DNA of 30,048 nt. Source: an uncultured Collinsella sp. Its GTDB lineage: Bacteria > Actinomycetota > Coriobacteriia > Coriobacteriales > Coriobacteriaceae. Under the pieces are notes generated by a model that was not told the DNA's origin, ran no database searches, and was given only the letters and a program-made list of their open reading frames with translations. The position numbers and the translations under genes were made by a program. Below, piece after piece: positions 23,469-30,048 of the stretch. Each line of letters starts with the position of its first letter. Position 1 is the first letter of the stretch. The stretch is taken from positions 1-30,048 of the forward strand of contig UQUL01000024.1 in NCBI GenBank assembly GCA_900544235.1, read 5' to 3'.

Positions 23469-25117
23469 TGAAGGCGATCTGGCTTGCGTGCTGCGCGTGC
23501 GGCGATTACGGGCTGTTGCAGCGGGAAGTCGAGGGCCGTGATACGGGTGCACAGGTGCTTCGCGTGGGTGACCTGGACGGGCTGGTTTCCATGGCGCGGG
23601 CGTTTCCGTCGCGCCGCGGGGCTGCCATCATCGCGGCGTCTCTGTTTGATACCGAAGATGTGCGCAAGACTGTTGCGCGCCTGACGGCCGAAGGCCGCGT
23701 GAGTCGCGTGGTCGTGTTGATAGAAGCACTCGATCCATCGGATATCGAGGGGCTGTTTCGCGCAGGGGCGACCGAGGTCATCGCTGCGCACAGTATATGC
23801 GGCAACGGGCGCGCGGGCGAGGGAGCGGTTGATTCCGATCGGTGCATGACGATTGAGCCTGATGCTTTTGTTGATAGGGAACCCGGGGCGCCTCGCGCTA
23901 CAAGAGGCCCGCGTGTTGATGATTATGGAAAAGCGGAAGCCGAGCATGGTCGGCGCCCCCGGAACCCCCTTGTATACGATGACGCTGGAGAGCCGGCGCA
24001 GCATGCTGGCGACTCCCCGGCTGTAGATATGGGATACGTGCACGGCGTGAATCTGGCGGATGAACTCGACGAAGTTGAGGGCTTTGCCGGGTGCGGCGAG
24101 TTGTCGCTGATGCAGCATGAGCAGATTGCACAGAACGAGCCAGCCTCGCAGACCGAACAAGCTGCCATGCCGGCTTGGACGCAGCGTGTGGTTGCGGCGG
24201 GGGAGACGGGGACGCTGTCACCGACGCCCGCCCCGCCGCCTCCGATGCCGCCGGCAGACGCTGCCGCTCCGCAGCATCGAGCTCCGGTCATCTGCGCCAT
24301 TTCGGGTTCGGGCGGTTGCGGCAAGTCGACGATCATTGCCACCATGGCACACACATCGTCGCTGTTGGGCTTGCGTGCCGCCGTGCTCGACCTGGACCTG
24401 ATGTTTGGAAACCTTTACGACTTGTTAGGCGTCGATGCTCCGCGCGATATGGCGGCACTTATCGAGCCGTCGGTGGCGGGCGCGCTTGCCGAGCCGGATA
24501 TCGTGGCCGCATCGATGCGCGTGGCGCCGGGCGTTACGCTCTGGGGTCCCGTCGCGGCGCCCGAGCAAGCCGAGCTCATGGCATGTCCGGTGGAGCTACT
24601 GCTTGATGTTCTGCGTCGCGAATCCGACGTGGTCTTTATCGATACCTCGGTCTTTTGGGGCGACGCCGTGGCGGCTGCGGTGGCGGCGAGCGACCGTTGC
24701 CTGATCGTTGGCGATGCTGCGGTGTCGTCCGCGACATCGGCGTCGCGCGTCATTGAACTGGCAAGTCGAGTAGGTGTGCCGCGCACGCGCATGAGCGCCG
24801 TGTTCAACCGGTTCGGTGCGCGCGGGGCAGACGAGGACGTCGCCATGCGCTTTGAGATTGCCTGTGCGTTGAGCTCCAAGATTCGTATCGCCGATGGCGG
24901 GCAGGATCTCGCCGCGCTCATGGCGTTTGGGCGCGCTGATGAGGCAGTGGGGCAGACCAGCGCTTTTGCGACCAGCGTGCGCGAGGCCACGCGCGAGATG
25001 CTCGTGGAGCTGGGCTGCGCCGTCGGTCCCTGGAGTGACATGGTCACCGACCGCGCGACGCGCGCCGAGCGCCCACGTATCCGTCTTCCCTGGTCGCGCG
25101 AGGGTGATTTGCGATGA
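23468..25117 (+). CDS. cpaE: CpaE/TadZ-like ATPase
   Basis: A 549-residue ParA/MinD-superfamily protein that localises the Tad machine to its cellular site. I prefer ATG 23468 over the adjacent GTG 23465 because GGAGG lies 8 nt before it. Residues 1-110 form an atypical receiver-like domain. A long polar, Pro- and Ala-rich linker (about 120-270) follows. The ATPase domain begins with SGSGGCGKST (279-288), which lacks the first Lys of the classic deviant Walker A. Switch regions are AAVLDLDLMFGNLYDLLG and VVFIDTSVFWG. The linker is much longer than in typical CpaE proteins. Overlaps tadA by 4 nt (ATGA). Confidence 0.85.
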   Translation: MKAIWLACCACGDYGLLQREVEGRDTGAQVLRVGDLDGLVSMARAFPSRRGAAIIAASLFDTEDVRKTVARLTAEGRVSRVVVLIEALDPSDIEGLFRAGATEVIAAHSICGNGRAGEGAVDSDRCMTIEPDAFVDREPGAPRATRGPRVDDYGKAEAEHGRRPRNPLVYDDAGEPAQHAGDSPAVDMGYVHGVNLADELDEVEGFAGCGELSLMQHEQIAQNEPASQTEQAAMPAWTQRVVAAGETGTLSPTPAPPPPMPPADAAAPQHRAPVICAISGSGGCGKSTIIATMAHTSSLLGLRAAVLDLDLMFGNLYDLLGVDAPRDMAALIEPSVAGALAEPDIVAASMRVAPGVTLWGPVAAPEQAELMACPVELLLDVLRRESDVVFIDTSVFWGDAVAAAVAASDRCLIVGDAAVSSATSASRVIELASRVGVPRTRMSAVFNRFGARGADEDVAMRFEIACALSSKIRIADGGQDLAALMAFGRADEAVGQTSAFATSVREATREMLVELGCAVGPWSDMVTDRATRAERPRIRLPWSREGDLR

Positions 25118-26442
25118 GCTTGCAAACAAGGATTAAGGAAGCCGGTGCGGCCGCGGCGGCAGCGCCTGTTGATGTGGGGCGCCACCGTGCCGTCAAGCGC
25201 CGCACCAAACGCGCCGTGATGGACCGCATGGGCTATGACGAGGTGGCGCGTATCAGCGCATACATCGATCCGGCGCTCGCCCGCTCGGAATTGCGTCCCG
25301 CGGTGGAGGCAGCGCTCAACGTGGAGGAGCCGACCGACCTGGCGACGCCCGAGCGCGAGACCATCATCGACGAGATCTTGGATGACGTGGTGGGACTGGG
25401 CCCACTGCAGCCGCTCATCGAGGACGACACCGTCACCGAGATCATGGTCAACGGCTGCCGATCGGCTTTCTTTGAGCGCGGCGGCGTCTTATATCCCATC
25501 GAGCATGCGTTTGAGGATGACGAGCAAATCCGCGTGCTCATCGACCGCATCATCTCGCCGCTGGGCAGGCGCATCGACGAGCGCAGCCCCATCGTCAACG
25601 CACGCCTCAAGACGGGATATCGCGTCAACGCGGTGATCCCGCCTGTGGCGATCGATGGGCCGATTCTCACCATCCGCAAGTTCTCGGACCGCATCTGTTC
25701 GCTGGACGAGCTTGTGAGCCTGGGGTCGCTACCGCTTTGGTATGCACAGCTGCTTTCGTGCGCGGTATCGCTGCGCCAGGATTTGGCGGTTGCAGGTGGC
25801 ACGGGGTCGGGCAAGACCACGCTGCTCAACGCGCTATCGTGCGAGATATCCACCGGCGAGCGCATCGTGACGATCGAGGACTCCGCCGAGCTCAAGTTTG
25901 CGCATCACCCGCATGTGGTTCGCCTGGAGGCGCGCGAGGCTTCAATTGAGGGCGAGGGCGCGGTAACGATTCGCGATTTGGTGACTAACGCCCTGCGCAT
26001 GCGTCCCGACCGTATTGTGGTGGGCGAGGTGCGCGGTGCGGAATGTTGCGACATGCTGCAGGCCATGAACACCGGACACGATGGGTCGCTCACCACGCTT
26101 CATGCGGGCACCGAACAGGAGACCGTGGTGCGTTTGACGCTGCTTGCGCGCTATGGCATCGATCTACCGAGCGAGCTTATCGAGGAGCAAATCGCCATGG
26201 CGCTCGACGGCATCGTGATGTCCGAGCGCCATTCGGACGGCAGGCGTTTCGTGTCCTCCTATTCGGGGGTGCGACGTGGCGCGTCGGGCGGCGTGGAGCT
26301 TGAGCGCTACGTGACGTTTGATGCCGCCACGCGCACCTGGACACTCGATCGCGAGCCTCCGTTTATCGCAGAGGGCCTGCGCTCGGGAACGCTCACGCAA
26401 GAGGAGGTGGACGAGTGGAGATCGTTGTGCCCCTCGTCGTAG
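25114..26442 (+). CDS. tadA: Tad secretion ATPase TadA (CpaF)
   Basis: Hexameric type II/IV secretion ATPase that powers pilus assembly, 442 residues. The N-terminal helical domain (about 35-110) is followed by the RecA-like core. Motifs are Walker A GGTGSGKTT (228-236), Asp box ERIVTIEDSAELKF, Walker B region RMRPDRIVVGEVRGAE, and His box TGHDGSLTTLHAG. These are the four standard secretion-ATPase motifs. Start ATG overlaps the CpaE stop, and its own end overlaps tadB by 28 nt, showing tight translational coupling. Confidence 0.95.
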   Translation: MSLQTRIKEAGAAAAAAPVDVGRHRAVKRRTKRAVMDRMGYDEVARISAYIDPALARSELRPAVEAALNVEEPTDLATPERETIIDEILDDVVGLGPLQPLIEDDTVTEIMVNGCRSAFFERGGVLYPIEHAFEDDEQIRVLIDRIISPLGRRIDERSPIVNARLKTGYRVNAVIPPVAIDGPILTIRKFSDRICSLDELVSLGSLPLWYAQLLSCAVSLRQDLAVAGGTGSGKTTLLNALSCEISTGERIVTIEDSAELKFAHHPHVVRLEAREASIEGEGAVTIRDLVTNALRMRPDRIVVGEVRGAECCDMLQAMNTGHDGSLTTLHAGTEQETVVRLTLLARYGIDLPSELIEEQIAMALDGIVMSERHSDGRRFVSSYSGVRRGASGGVELERYVTFDAATRTWTLDREPPFIAEGLRSGTLTQEEVDEWRSLCPSS

Positions 26443-27341
26443 GGGGCTTGACGGGGCTTTCTGCCGCGCTGGCGTGTGGGGCGGAGCCTCGTGCGCCGCG
26501 CGTGCCGCCGGCGGAGCTGGTCAGCCATGCGCTTGAGTCGGTGGTCGAGAAGCTCCCGCGTGAGTTGGTAGATAACGACCTGCTAAAAAAGATCGCCCGC
26601 TCCTGGGTGGCGCTAGTTCCAGCACATCGCCTTGGCCTTGTCATCGAGGATGACGAGGCGCGCCTGGCATGCTTGCTGCTGTCGAGTGGCGTCTGCGGCA
26701 TTGCCCTGACCATCGTATCGCTGTCGCCTATCGGCTTTGTCCTGGGGCTGCTCGCGCCGTTTGGTGTAGGCGCCGCTCGCGACACTTTCGACCGTCGCCG
26801 CGAGCAACACGATGTGGAAGAAGCCATGCCCGAGGCCTTTACGGCGCTCTCCATGTCACTCGCCTCGGGCCATTCGCTGGCCCAGGGCATGAGGTTTGTG
26901 GGAACTCACGCGCAAGAGCCGGTGCATGCCGAGTTTTTGCGCGTGGCGGCGGCGATCGACTGCGGCGTCTCGGCGACTGATGCGCTGGATGACCTGCTCG
27001 ACCGTATCGATGCCCCCGGCCTTTCGCTTGTCACCTTGGCGCTCAAGGTGTCGCAGCGAACCGGTGCTCCGCTTGCCGAGCTGTTATCCGAGGCGTCGAG
27101 CATGGTGGGAGAGCGCATTGAGCTCAAGCGCCGCCTGGACGTCAAGACATCGCAGGCTCGTATGTCGGCACACATGGTCTCGGCGATGCCGGCGGGTATG
27201 TGCGCGGTGCTGGCGCTGCTTTCGGCTGACTTTCGCCGTGGCCTCGCAACGCCGGCGGGTGCCGGTGCCGTGGTGCTGGGCCTTGCCCTCAATGCCGTCG
27301 CGCTGGTCGTTATCCGGCGCATTATGCGGGTGGAGTTATGA
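26415..27341 (+). CDS. tadB: Tad inner-membrane platform protein TadB
   Basis: A 308-residue type II secretion F-domain protein. GTG 26415 follows GAGGAGG. N-terminal hydrophobic helices (3-20 and about 85-120) precede the cytoplasmic T2SSF domain (about 135-265: EEAMPEAFTALSMSLASGHSLAQGMRF...). One or two C-terminal helices complete it. With TadC it forms the membrane platform that couples the ATPase to pilin extraction. The start lies 28 nt inside tadA, and the end overlaps tadC by 4 nt. Confidence 0.88.
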   Translation: MEIVVPLVVGGLTGLSAALACGAEPRAPRVPPAELVSHALESVVEKLPRELVDNDLLKKIARSWVALVPAHRLGLVIEDDEARLACLLLSSGVCGIALTIVSLSPIGFVLGLLAPFGVGAARDTFDRRREQHDVEEAMPEAFTALSMSLASGHSLAQGMRFVGTHAQEPVHAEFLRVAAAIDCGVSATDALDDLLDRIDAPGLSLVTLALKVSQRTGAPLAELLSEASSMVGERIELKRRLDVKTSQARMSAHMVSAMPAGMCAVLALLSADFRRGLATPAGAGAVVLGLALNAVALVVIRRIMRVEL

Positions 27342-27979
27342 GCGTCTTGGTCGGGGTCGCGGCGTGCCTGTGCGCGCTCAGTGTGTTTATCGTGACGGGT
27401 TTGGAGCGTGCGGACGCATGCAAGATCGCCCAGGCCTGCAAACGCGAGACGCTGCTGGTTGTTACGGCCGCCCAATCGGTGACCGATGCCCTGGTAGCAC
27501 GGTTGAAGGGCATGCTCGGCACGGGCGGTACGGCGCAGGTGTCGCTTGGCGAGGTATCCGAGATGATCGACGTGGTGCGTCTGGGGCTTTCGGCCGGCCT
27601 TTCGTTCGATGCGGCGCTTGAGGTTTTTTGCGCCAATCGCCGATCGACGTTGGCGCTCCGCCTTGAGCGAGCCTGCATGGCGTGGCAGGTGGGCGTGGGG
27701 ACGCGCGAGGACGAGCTTCTGGCGGCCGCGCGCGACCTGGATGTGCGGGCGCTCGAGACCTTTGCCATTACAGCGGGGCAGGCGCTTGCCCTCGGTGCCC
27801 CGCTTGCCGAGACGCTGGCGGCTCAAAGTCGCGAGATTCGCGCGGCCCATCGCGCTGCAGTCGAGCGCGAGATCGAGCGCGCGCCGGTCAAGCTGCTGAT
27901 TCCCACCGGCACGCTCATCTTGCCGGCGTTGCTTCTATCCATATTGGGCCCGCTGCTGGGAGCAGGCGGGATGTTGTAG
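27338..27979 (+). CDS. tadC: Tad inner-membrane platform protein TadC
   Basis: A 213-residue second T2SSF-domain protein. One N-terminal helix (about 1-22) leads into the F domain (VSLGEVSEMIDVVRLGLSAGLSFDAALEVF... and ALETFAITAGQALALGAPLAETLAAQSREIR). A C-terminal helix (LIPTGTLILPALLLSILGPLL) follows. It is shorter than typical TadC (about 280 residues or more), mainly at the N-terminal membrane part. Starts in an ATGA overlap with tadB and is followed by the pilin gene after 10 nt. Confidence 0.85.
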   Translation: MSVLVGVAACLCALSVFIVTGLERADACKIAQACKRETLLVVTAAQSVTDALVARLKGMLGTGGTAQVSLGEVSEMIDVVRLGLSAGLSFDAALEVFCANRRSTLALRLERACMAWQVGVGTREDELLAAARDLDVRALETFAITAGQALALGAPLAETLAAQSREIRAAHRAAVEREIERAPVKLLIPTGTLILPALLLSILGPLLGAGGML

Positions 27980-27989
27980 GGAGGAATAC

Positions 27990-28223
27990 ATGAATACGAT
28001 GACTGACGTTGCTAGCAAGGCCTGGAGCTGGGCGTATTGCCGGGCGGCACATGTTCGTCAGCGTGCCGAAGAACTGCTGCGGGAGGAGAGCGCGCAGGGC
28101 ACCACCGAGTACGCCATCCTGGTCGGTGTGCTCGTGGTGATCGCCATCATTGCCATCGTCGCATTTAAGGGCAAGGTACAAGATCTATGGAGCGCTATCA
28201 GCGAGGGCATCAACAGCCTGTAG
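27990..28223 (+). CDS. flp: Flp-family type IVb prepilin
   Basis: A 77-residue major-pilin candidate. A long polar leader of about 35 residues ends REESA, then QGTTEYAILVGVLVVIAIIAIVAF forms the hydrophobic pilin helix. Placing the conserved Glu-Tyr at mature positions 5 and 6 puts the cleavage between Ala35 and Gln36, with Ala instead of the usual Gly at -1. The mature protein would be about 42 residues. The ATG has GGGAGGAA upstream. The leader is longer than the 10-20 residues common in Flp proteins. The next gene starts inside its 3' end. Confidence 0.88.
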   Translation: MNTMTDVASKAWSWAYCRAAHVRQRAEELLREESAQGTTEYAILVGVLVVIAIIAIVAFKGKVQDLWSAISEGINSL

Positions 28224-28750
28224 AGGGCACCCGTCCCGTCGGCGCGTTGCTGGTGCTCGCCTGCGCAGCCGTGGCGGTGGCAGTGGCGGTTTGGGGGCTT
28301 AACGCAGCACGGCAACAACGCTTAGGGGTTGCCGCGGATGCGGGTTCGGGTTCGGCTGCGACGTCTCAAAAAGACGATGCGCGAGACACGGACGATGCGA
28401 ATGCCGCCGTCACGGCGCAAACGTTCTTGCAAGCACTCGACGAGCGAGCAGGCACTGCAACGGGTTCATCTGCAAACAATGCCGTCGCTGTTCGTCTCGC
28501 ATGGTCCGAGTGCCGACCGATGACCGAAGCGGCGACGGATATGCTGCGTGCCTATCGCGAAGTACCCACGGCGCAACTAGCTCTGAGCGGCTATCTCGAC
28601 ATCAAGGGCAACGTGTGGAGCGCCATTGTGCGCGACGGACGCGGCTGGGTCGATATGGTGACGGTTACCGCGGATACTGGCGATGCTTCGTGTCGCCTGC
28701 GCGTGGTCCGCCTGACCCCGCAGACAACGAACTCAAAGGAGGGACTGTGA
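28187..28750 (+). CDS. Unknown membrane-anchored protein between two pilin genes
   Basis: I do not recognise this 187-residue protein. A polar N-terminus of about 18 residues is followed by one strong transmembrane helix (VGALLVLACAAVAVAVAVWGL) and an Asp/Ala/Ser-rich stretch. A compact C-terminal domain of about 85 residues follows (ECRPMTEAATDMLRAYREV ... VTVTADTGDASCRLRVVRL). The two Cys in that domain could form a disulfide outside the cell. The gene overlaps flp by 37 nt, with GGGCAAGG upstream of the ATG, and is followed after 1 nt by the second pilin gene. The position suggests a pilus accessory or tip component. Confidence 0.7.
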   Translation: MERYQRGHQQPVEGTRPVGALLVLACAAVAVAVAVWGLNAARQQRLGVAADAGSGSAATSQKDDARDTDDANAAVTAQTFLQALDERAGTATGSSANNAVAVRLAWSECRPMTEAATDMLRAYREVPTAQLALSGYLDIKGNVWSAIVRDGRGWVDMVTVTADTGDASCRLRVVRLTPQTTNSKEGL

Positions 28751-28751
28751 A

Positions 28752-28970
28752 ATGCATGACGTCCTGCGTGAGGAATCTGCCCAGGCAACGGTCGAATACG
28801 CCATCGTCACGGTGGCGCTGCTTTCCATCGTGCTGGCGATCGCCGGGCTTTGGCGTGCCGGTGTCGATGGGCGCTTGGCGGCGCTGGTCGATCGGGCGGC
28901 ATCTCACGGCGTCGCCTCGACATCGGTTGTCGACGCTGCTGCGGGTGCTAAGGACATCGTGCTGTATTGA
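28752..28970 (+). CDS. Second Flp/TadE-like prepilin
   Basis: A 72-residue pilin-like protein. The short leader MHDVLREESA is followed by QATVEYAIVTVALLSIVLAIAGLW. The REESAQ-x-T-x-EYAI sequence matches the flp pilin almost exactly, which points to duplication, although the rest differs. Mature Glu5-Tyr6 again implies Ala|Gln cleavage. The mature part has a polar tail of about 40 residues. A strong AAGGAGGG precedes the start. It is probably a minor pilin. Confidence 0.8.
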   Translation: MHDVLREESAQATVEYAIVTVALLSIVLAIAGLWRAGVDGRLAALVDRAASHGVASTSVVDAAAGAKDIVLY

Positions 28971-28974
28971 TGCC

Positions 28975-29445
28975 ATGCGCGAGGACCGGGCGCAGTCTAC
29001 GGTCGAGGCGGCATTCCTGCTGCCGACGTTTCTGACGCTCGTCCTGTTGGCGCTGCAGCCGGTGTGCCTGCTCTACACGCGCGCTGTCATGGAGTCTGCC
29101 GCCGCCGAGACCGCGCGGCTTATGACCACGACGACGGTGGGGGATGACGAGGACCTTAAGGAGTTCGCCCGCCGCCGTCTTGCCGCGGTTCCCGACGTTT
29201 CGATTTTTCATGCCGGCGGACCGCTGTCGTGGGATATCGAGCTTGGTCGGGCCGGCGCGGGCGGCGTCTCGTCCGTTTCCGTTACCGGCGAGGTTAAACC
29301 GCTGCCCGTGATCGGTGCGTTTGCGCAGGCTATGGGTAGCGCAGGCCAAGACGGCTATGTCGAGCTTAAGGTCGACGTCTCGTATCGATCGCGTCCCGAG
29401 TGGCTGGAGGGAGACTATGATTCATGGATTGCTGCATGGGATTAA
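28975..29445 (+). CDS. tadE: TadE-like minor pseudopilin
   Basis: A 156-residue protein starting MREDRAQSTVEAAFLLPTFLTLVLLALQPVCLLYTRAVMESAAAETARLM. This is the classical TadE layout: a very short leader, Glu at mature position 5, a hydrophobic helix, then a periplasm-facing or wall-facing domain. I use ATG 28975, 4 nt after the stop of the previous gene; the ribosome binding site is poor, so translation is probably coupled. A longer open frame extends upstream to 28501 but overlaps other genes and has no pilin-like content there. Confidence 0.85.
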   Translation: MREDRAQSTVEAAFLLPTFLTLVLLALQPVCLLYTRAVMESAAAETARLMTTTTVGDDEDLKEFARRRLAAVPDVSIFHAGGPLSWDIELGRAGAGGVSSVSVTGEVKPLPVIGAFAQAMGSAGQDGYVELKVDVSYRSRPEWLEGDYDSWIAAWD

Positions 29446-30048
29446 GCGCTGCCTGCTGAAGGTGACGAGGGGGCTTGCGTGCCGTTGCCGACCGCGTGCT
29501 CGCTGCAAGCGAGGCGGCTTTATGGGTCGAGCCGGGATCGACCTGTTTATCGAAGACGGTGCCTATACCACGCTCTCCTCTGCGGTGGTCATCTTGGTGG
29601 TGCTCACGCTGCTGTTTTCGTCGACGGCGGCGATATGGAGCATGTCGCGCGCGGGGGACACCCAAGTGGCTGCCGATAGCGGCGCGCTGGCAGGCGCCAA
29701 TGTGGTGTCGTCCTATCACACGGCTGCGACGGTGGTGGATGCGAGCATTTTGAGTTTGGGCCTGGCGGGGTTTGCCACGATCGGTACCGGCTTGGTCGCC
29801 ATCCTTATTCCGGGTGCCGAGCTTGCCGCGGGCGATATGGTCGACACGGGAATCGAGATCATTAAAACGCGCAACAAGTTTGCCAAAAGTGCCTCCAAGG
29901 GCCTGCAGAAAATCGAGACGGCTCTACCGTATCTGGTTGCCGCGCGAGCTACGCAGGCCGTGTCGGCGCAGGATTCCGATGGTGTGACCTATACCGGTAC
30001 GGCACTTGCCGTGCCCAGGACGTCCGAGTCGGATTTCGTTGCGCTCGA
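29417..30048 (+). CDS. TadG-like protein, partial (runs off the window)
   Basis: The open frame has no stop before the window end, 210 codons visible. From ATG 29417, after GGAGGGAG, a strongly basic, Cys-rich stretch of about 35 residues precedes a helix, TTLSSAVVILVVLTLLFSSTAAIW. Next comes SRAGDTQVAADSGALAGANVV, the Q-x-AAD-x-GALAGA pattern typical of the N-terminal TadE/TadG (TadG-like) domain. A second hydrophobic segment (ILSLGLAGFATIGTGLVAILI) follows. An alternative start is ATG 29522, with GAGGCGG upstream, which would drop the basic tail. It overlaps tadE by 29 nt. Confidence 0.8.
   Translation, partial: MIHGLLHGIKRCLLKVTRGLACRCRPRARCKRGGFMGRAGIDLFIEDGAYTTLSSAVVILVVLTLLFSSTAAIWSMSRAGDTQVAADSGALAGANVVSSYHTAATVVDASILSLGLAGFATIGTGLVAILIPGAELAAGDMVDTGIEIIKTRNKFAKSASKGLQKIETALPYLVAARATQAVSAQDSDGVTYTGTALAVPRTSESDFVAL

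Noticed and set aside
28501..28974. Upstream extension of the tadE frame
   Set aside because: It overlaps the unknown gene and the second pilin in another frame, and the pilin-like leader begins at Met 28975.

Overview
The window looks like chromosomal DNA of a high-GC, monoderm member of the Coriobacteriia, most probably Collinsella or a close relative. This is inferred from three things. pheST is controlled by a transcriptional T-box. The Tad pilus locus begins with CpaB and shows no secretin. Codon use is strongly G/C at third positions throughout. No phage, insertion sequence or CRISPR array is visible, and the right edge cuts through the Tad locus.

Layout. A tRNA-Val(GAC) with its own promoter lies on the minus strand at the left end. 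It is followed by an EamA-type exporter, a large membrane-anchored DUF4012 protein and phosphoglucosamine mutase (glmM), whose ribosome binding site follows directly on a terminator-like hairpin. A dense block of inverted repeats separates glmM from a convergent M32 metallocarboxypeptidase. Next comes a complete Phe-specific T-box leader and the pheS-pheT operon.

From 11.2 to 14.2 kb lies an ECF-type metal uptake operon (M-N fusion, Q, O). The first residues of the M protein, and a promoter-proximal dyad GTGTTAC-N14-GTAACAC, point to nickel and a NikR-type repressor rather than to vitamin B12 synthesis. Then follow a zinc-dependent phospholipase C-like protein and, tail to tail with it, a DUF559-type nuclease-fold protein.

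Pyruvate kinase (minus strand) and a Ca2+-type P-type ATPase (plus strand) are divergent. The ATPase leader can fold into two hairpins, one hiding the Shine-Dalgarno sequence, whose loops are complementary over 7 nt (a kissing loop). This is the best candidate in the window for an undescribed regulatory RNA. rsgA follows, with a promoter embedded in the preceding terminator.

The last 7.4 kb is a tightly overlapping Tad/Flp pilus operon: CpaB, CpaE/TadZ, TadA, TadB, TadC, a Flp pilin, an unknown membrane-anchored protein, a second pilin-like protein, TadE and a TadG-like protein that runs off the window. All three prepilin-like proteins share an Ala|Gln cleavage register in place of the usual Gly at -1. 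Two mirrored pairs of GCTGAC/GTCAGC half-sites precede the operon and may be its operator.

Everything here comes from reading the sequence; no database search or folding program was run.
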